From: CAYWMP01 sp964459445
Lineage (GTDB): Bacteria; Desulfobacterota; DSM-4660; Desulfatiglandales; HGW-15
Direction: 5' to 3'
NCBI GenBank assembly: GCA_964459445.1
Contig: CAYWMP010000003.1
Location: 17,370-81,369 of the forward strand
Length of the DNA: 64,000 bases
Below the pieces are notes generated by a model. That model was not told the origin of the DNA. It did not search any database and worked only from the letters and a program-made list of their open reading frames with translations. Shown here piece by piece: positions 60,219-64,000 of this stretch (positions are counted from its first letter, which is position 1; every line of letters starts with the position of its first letter). The translations under genes were made by a program, and so were the position numbers.

Positions 60219-60649
60219 TACGGTTGGATGTACTCAATGTCTTTGTGGTGGACGACGAAAGGGTATTCTTAGAAATCCTGGTAAAGCGCATGAGGAAACG
60301 GGAAGTCAACGCCTCCGGGTTCGAAAGCGGGGAGGATGTGTTGGAAGCGCTTGATGAAGATGTAGCGGATGTGGTGGTTCTGGATGTGAAGATGCCTGGT
60401 ATGGACGGCATAGAGACACTGAAGGAGATAAAAAGGCGTCATCCGCTGATCGAAGTCATCATGTTAACAGGTCACGCGAGCCTGGAGGTTGCGGTCGAAG
60501 GCATGGGGCTCGGGGCATTTGATTACCTGATGAAACCCATCGATATCGATGAGCTCCTGTACAAGATACAAGATGCCTACAAAAAGAAACTCATTCAAGA
60601 AGAGAAGATCAAACAGATGAAGGAAGCGGGTGAAACAGAGCATAAGTAG
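60215..60649 (+). CDS. Single-domain response regulator (third of three)
   Basis: 144 residues from a GTG that overlaps the previous stop (GTGA), so translation is coupled. FVVDDERVF, Asp57 (VVVLDVKMPGMDG), MLTGHASLE and YLMKPID are present. The tail is charged and helical. It is followed by the TauE-type transporter 29 bases later. Confidence 0.88.
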   Translation: MIRLDVLNVFVVDDERVFLEILVKRMRKREVNASGFESGEDVLEALDEDVADVVVLDVKMPGMDGIETLKEIKRRHPLIEVIMLTGHASLEVAVEGMGLGAFDYLMKPIDIDELLYKIQDAYKKKLIQEEKIKQMKEAGETEHK

Positions 60650-60678
60650 CTGGAAGCATTCAGAAAAGGAGGGGATGA

Positions 60679-61986
60679 ATGGGGTTTTTTAAAAAATTCG
60701 GTCAATTCATGATGTTTGGAGCTAGGGCTCATGCTCGTTGGGAAATGGAGATGTCCAGGAACATCCTGGGTGACAAGAAACGCTTAGCAATACTGGGTTT
60801 GCTTACCTTGCCCGTGCTTTTGGGGGGCATCGCATTCGCAGATCAGATCGGCGGCGCCCTCCCGGATGTCCTCGGGGGCAAGAAAGCCTACAGCCCCGCC
60901 TTTTACTCCACGGGCATTTTCATCGTGTCCATCCTCATAGGACTGGGTGCGGGCCTGATTACCGGATGCATCGGCGCGGGCGGCGGGTTTGTCATTGCGC
61001 CCGCCCTTATGAGCGCGGGCATCAAGGGCATCCTGGCCGTGGGCACGGATCTCTTCCATATCTTTGCCAAGGCCATCATGGGAACCGTGATGCACAGGAA
61101 GCTGGGAAATGTATCGGTGCCGCTGGCGGTGGTGTTTCTGATCGGGGCCATCATTGGGGCCACCGTAGGCGGTTTCATAAACCGCTTTTTTTATGAGATC
61201 AACCCGGTGCTCAGCGATGCCTTTATCACCACCGTCTACGCCCTCATGCTGGGTTTTCTCGGGGTCTACGCCATGATTGATTTCTTGAGGGGAAGGAATG
61301 TCAAGGCGGAAAAGGACTTCCACGGCGCCGGAGAGGAAGTCCCGACCGGAAGAATGGAAGGCGCAGAAATGGGCAACCTTCCCAGAAGGATTCAATCCAT
61401 GAAGCTTCCTCCCATGGTCAAGTTCGACTATGATTTCACACCTGGAGGCCGCAGCATTTCATGGGTCTTTCTGGTGGCCAGCGGCGCCTTGGTGGGATTG
61501 GCAGCAGGCATCATGGGTGTGGGCGGGGGATTCCTGACCTTTCCCATCTTCGTTTACGTCCTGGGTGTCTCATCCATGACCACGGTGGGGACGGACATCT
61601 TCCAGATAGTCTTTACGGCCGGCTATGCCTCGATCAGCCAGTATGCCATCTACGGGTTCATCTTCTATACCCTGGCCATGGGCATGCTCCTCGGCTCGCT
61701 TCTCGGCATCCAGGTCGGGGCCATGGTCACCAAGGTCGTCAAGGGCATCACCATCCGCGGCTTCTACGCCATGGCCGTCCTTGCGGGCTTCGTGAACCGG
61801 ATCTTCGCCCTGCCCGGCAAACTGGCCGAGATGGAGATCATCCCCCTCTCAAAGCAGGCGGCATATGTCCTGGAGAGCATTGGCATCTATGCCTTCTTCA
61901 TCGTCATTGCAGGATTCGGGATCTGGGTGATCGGGACGTTTCTGAAAAACATTCGGGTTCTTAAAGGAGAGGGGGTGATGGCATGA
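60679..61986 (+). CDS. TauE/SafE-family anion exporter
   Basis: 435 residues with about nine membrane helices in two related halves: GLGAGLITGCIGAGGGFVIAP and GLAAGIMGVGGGFLTFPIFV, the DUF81/TauE signature. A hydrophilic loop of about 70 residues separates the halves. Members export sulfite, sulfoacetate or related organosulfur anions. The leading 35 residues are basic and amphipathic. AAGGAGGGG precedes the ATG. The next gene overlaps by 4 bases. Confidence 0.88.
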   Translation: MGFFKKFGQFMMFGARAHARWEMEMSRNILGDKKRLAILGLLTLPVLLGGIAFADQIGGALPDVLGGKKAYSPAFYSTGIFIVSILIGLGAGLITGCIGAGGGFVIAPALMSAGIKGILAVGTDLFHIFAKAIMGTVMHRKLGNVSVPLAVVFLIGAIIGATVGGFINRFFYEINPVLSDAFITTVYALMLGFLGVYAMIDFLRGRNVKAEKDFHGAGEEVPTGRMEGAEMGNLPRRIQSMKLPPMVKFDYDFTPGGRSISWVFLVASGALVGLAAGIMGVGGGFLTFPIFVYVLGVSSMTTVGTDIFQIVFTAGYASISQYAIYGFIFYTLAMGMLLGSLLGIQVGAMVTKVVKGITIRGFYAMAVLAGFVNRIFALPGKLAEMEIIPLSKQAAYVLESIGIYAFFIVIAGFGIWVIGTFLKNIRVLKGEGVMA

Positions 61987-62669
61987 TCGAGAAAAAGAAG
62001 GAATTCTATGGCGGGCTGGCAATGATGATTGCCTTTGTTATCGTGCTCATCATTTTCTTTTCTCCCGTGTTCGGCGGCCACAACGGGCTGGATTACCTGG
62101 ACAATCTCTATAACTCGATTTCAAAGGGATCGGCCTACTACATTCCCAAGGTCAAAGAAGAAACGGACACTTACCTGGGCAACGGCGTAAAGGTGACGCT
62201 GAAAATGGCAGACCGGAAACAGGCCGAACAGACGGCCAAACTCCTTAAGGCAGGAAAGGCGATCACGCAGGTGAACGGCGCCGAGATGATGGTGGAAGGG
62301 GATCTCGGAAAGATCTTGGCCAGCGCCCTGGGTGATGCGGATGCCATGTACTACAATGATGGTGAGAAGGTCTCGGATAAATACGGCTACGGAGAAAAGC
62401 GAGCCCTTTACAACTGGTGGAAGGCCCTCAATGGGATGGAAAAGGCCCTTGAAAAGCAAAAAAAGTTCAAGGAGGCCAAGATGATGGCCCTGGTTGTGAA
62501 GAAGGCGGTGGAGACGTCCTATAACTACTATAAAATAACGCCCCAGAAGATCGGCGATCGTTTCGGCATCGTAATCTTTTCACTGCTTTTCTATGTGGTT
62601 TATACCATGTGGTATGGTTTTGCCTTCATGTTCATGTTTGAGGGGTGGGGTATGAAACTGGAACACTAG
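61983..62669 (+). CDS. Membrane protein paired with the TauE-type exporter, unknown
   Basis: 228 residues. A helix at each end (FYGGLAMMIAFVIVLIIFFS and IVIFSLLFYVVYTMWYGFAF) flanks a soluble region of about 150 residues on the non-cytoplasmic side (YIPKVKEETDTYLGNGVKVT, LGDADAMYYNDGEKVS). I do not recognise a family. The ATGA overlap with the exporter gene implies a joint function, perhaps an accessory subunit. Confidence 0.7.
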   Translation: MIEKKKEFYGGLAMMIAFVIVLIIFFSPVFGGHNGLDYLDNLYNSISKGSAYYIPKVKEETDTYLGNGVKVTLKMADRKQAEQTAKLLKAGKAITQVNGAEMMVEGDLGKILASALGDADAMYYNDGEKVSDKYGYGEKRALYNWWKALNGMEKALEKQKKFKEAKMMALVVKKAVETSYNYYKITPQKIGDRFGIVIFSLLFYVVYTMWYGFAFMFMFEGWGMKLEH

Positions 62670-62710
62670 CCGGTTTCCATCAGGGGATGGCTCATTTGAG
62701 TAATCAGAGA

Positions 62711-62757
62711 GGCTGGAGGCGAAAAAAAAGGTACATATTGCCTCCAGCCGTTTTAAT
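62711..62757 (+). terminator. Probable rho-independent terminator
   Basis: A perfect 10-bp stem GGCTGGAGGC / GCCTCCAGCC with a 19-base loop, followed by GTTTTAATTT. It ends the kinase-receiver-TauE operon. The following 260 bases to 63018 show nothing recognisable. Confidence 0.8.
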
Positions 62758-63018
62758 TTCTGTATAGAATTCATTGAATTCGGGTATCGCTTTAGCATTT
62801 TGGAAGCATGTTTGATTGAGCAGAGGCTTGGGGATCAAGAAGAAGTGGCATAAGGCACAAGTCATAAGGCAGACATTTATTGCCCTGAGCCCTGGGCCTT
62901 TGACCTTGGCTTTGAGGCGGCTGCCAGGGTTACTGAATTGTCAAAGCTGCCGAATGGAGCATCGGGAAACATAAAAGGCTTATCAGCCCATGGATTATTA
63001 AGCCGTCGAGGTGCGCAT

Positions 63019-63270
63019 ATGAAAAAAAAACAAAGTTTGGAGGAAGGTGATCAAAAAATCTTGGATATCCTTTCCCATCATGGAAGCCTGGAATTCATAG
63101 AAATGTGGTACGAGATTGGCGAAGACGATGCCCTGAAAACGCAGATAATGAACAAAGAAGATGCTCTGAAAAGGTTGGAGTTTCTCGAGACGCAAGGGTT
63201 TGTGGAACGTCTTTTGGAAGAGGAAGAAAGTACGCTGTGGGCTTTGAAAAAAGGATTGAAGAATCATTAA
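63019..63270 (+). CDS. Small winged-helix-like protein
   Basis: 83 residues from the ATG at 63019; the frame is open 81 bases further upstream without a good start. Predicted mostly helical with KILDILSHHGSLEFIEMWYE, EDALKRLEFLETQGFVERLL and a short C-terminal strand ESTLWAL, the pattern of a winged-helix DNA-binding or protein-interaction domain. The target is unknown. Confidence 0.5.
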   Translation: MKKKQSLEEGDQKILDILSHHGSLEFIEMWYEIGEDDALKTQIMNKEDALKRLEFLETQGFVERLLEEEESTLWALKKGLKNH

Positions 63271-63271
63271 C

Positions 63272-63451
63272 CACGTGTTCATGCCATTTTTCACCACCAA
63301 GGAGTCTAGAAAGGGTAGCGGACTTGGCCTGTATCCCTTATGTGTCAAATGTCAGGACATCGCTGACCCAGGTTTATTAGATCCCATTTTAAGAGGTCAA
63401 TTGGTATTCGAATTGCTGAGCCAATTCATCACCGAGATAGACTTGCAGTGA
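63272..63451 (+). pseudogene. Histidine-kinase C-terminal remnant
   Basis: Directly after the previous stop the frame reads FMPFFTTKESRKGSGLGL, the G2 box of a HATPase domain. The rest of a kinase is absent on both sides and the sequence after GLGL does not continue the domain. A decayed fragment, though the frame stays open to 63451. Confidence 0.6.
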
Positions 63452-63488
63452 ACCTATTTCATAATCCAGAAGAGAGAGAGCTAAGCTA

Positions 63489-63647
63489 ATGACCCCAATA
63501 TTTAGCATGGTGATTAGTAGGATTCTGCACCTTAAGCGGACATGCCCAAAGTGTAAGAGAGATCAGGTTGTCCCTGAGGGAAAAAAAAGGCAAACTGTGC
63601 GCTGTAAATTCTGCGGAGCAGATGTGCCTCCTCGCAAGAAGAATTGA
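63489..63647 (+). CDS. Small zinc-ribbon protein
   Basis: 52 residues: a short hydrophobic lead, then CPKCKRDQVVPEGKKRQTVR, CKFCGADVPP and a basic tail. Two CxxC pairs 15-20 residues apart make a zinc ribbon. A purine-rich GAGAGAGAG precedes the ATG. The function is unknown. Confidence 0.55.
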   Translation: MTPIFSMVISRILHLKRTCPKCKRDQVVPEGKKRQTVRCKFCGADVPPRKKN

Positions 63648-63690
63648 AAAAGAGGTTAATGAGGAGAAGATAATGCGATCTTATGATCGA

Positions 63691-64000
63691 TCATTTAAAG
63701 GGCGGGAGTATATCTTCCAGGTTCTCAAGCATTCGAAGAAAGGCCCAAGCAGCAGGTGACAAATTCTTTCGTTGAAGATACCCGCTCCCAAACTCTATCG
63801 TCAGCGAATCCTCCAAGATGCGAACCGATCTGAACGTTCCGTTCTTCAATTCGTCCTCCATCACATATCTTTACAGAAAACCAACCCTTTTATCCTGACG
63901 GATCAGTTCCCTGAAAAGGCCAATGCTTCCCGATTCCATGACGATAGTCGGTATCACCTTGAATTTTAGAAGATATTCAAAGATCACATCCCTTACACCC
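63691..64000 (-). pseudogene. LysR-type regulator fragment with in-frame stop
   Basis: Reading in from the window edge: VIFEYLLKFKVIPTIVMESG, then ELIRQDKRVGFL, TAA at 63871-63873, and in the same frame RYVMEDELKNGTFRSVRI to NLSPAAWAFLRMLENL. This is the effector-binding domain of a LysR regulator, with homology continuing past the stop. TAA is not a recoding codon, so the gene is probably inactivated or mis-sequenced. The N-terminal part lies outside the window. Confidence 0.65.

Noticed and set aside
63673..63759. 28-codon plus-strand frame near the right edge
   Set aside because: It lies largely opposite the LysR-like minus-strand coding sequence, which has recognisable homology.

Overview
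The window looks like a scaffold of a sulfate-reducing Desulfobacterota (deltaproteobacterial) genome, probably a metagenome assembly because it has a run of Ns. This is inferred from many sigma54-type two-component genes, three kinds of inorganic-anion transporter, a split B12-dependent acyl-CoA mutase with an acyl-CoA ligase, multihaem cytochrome and CuA proteins, and two genes in which UGA replaces a conserved cysteine. No taxonomic marker gene is present.

Layout. 0.3-12.5 kb (mostly plus): a kinase-like protein, a membrane universal-stress protein, a cyclase-YHS fusion, a solute-binding protein, a frameshifted polyferredoxin, a TDT/SLAC1-like channel, a NasA-like molybdoenzyme, a DUF2652-DoxX fusion, and a CueP copper protein with an in-frame UGA. 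12.6-23 kb (minus): a Met/Gly-rich protein operon ending in a membrane cyclase, then an operon for a PepSY-like protein, a CuA protein, a pentahaem cytochrome, a cupredoxin, CcdA, TlpA and a CuA-polyferredoxin fusion. 23-36 kb (minus): a UGA-containing TlpA, a lone receiver, a Met-rich small protein, a PPIase, HflK, HflC, a CDF-SPFH fusion, a copper ATPase and metal-handling partners. 36-41 kb: a ZraP-like protein and a divergent Met-rich sensor kinase with its NtrC-type regulator. 42-46.7 kb (minus): TetR, mutase, B12 subunit and acyl-CoA ligase. 47-62.7 kb (plus): MOT1-like, CDF, SulP, CBS and SLC13 genes, two kinases, one sigma54 activator, three single-domain receivers and a TauE/SafE exporter. 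63-64 kb: small and decayed genes.

How it fits together. Six transcription units between 2.2 and 37.3 kb carry the same promoter architecture: a sigma54 -24/-12 element (TGGCAY-N5-TTGC or close) with one or two copies of the dyad TGGATA-N5-TATCCA centred about 120-130 and 150-165 bp upstream of the -12 GC. The two-site arrays sit at the CuA/cytochrome, copper-ATPase, Met-rich and ZraP-like units. The simplest reading is one copper or envelope-stress regulon driven by the ZraSR-like pair at 37.6-41.2 kb. Its products bind metal in the periplasm (Met/His-rich proteins, cupredoxins), export it (CopA), repair envelope proteins (PPIase, SPFH proteins, thioredoxins) and move electrons (CuA, cytochrome c, polyferredoxin). 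The two UGA-containing genes (CueP-like, TlpA-like) fit this theme and each has a SECIS-like hairpin at the right distance, but neither lies directly behind a recognised sigma54 promoter.

The 47-62 kb block is a separate sulfate/anion transport and signalling island.
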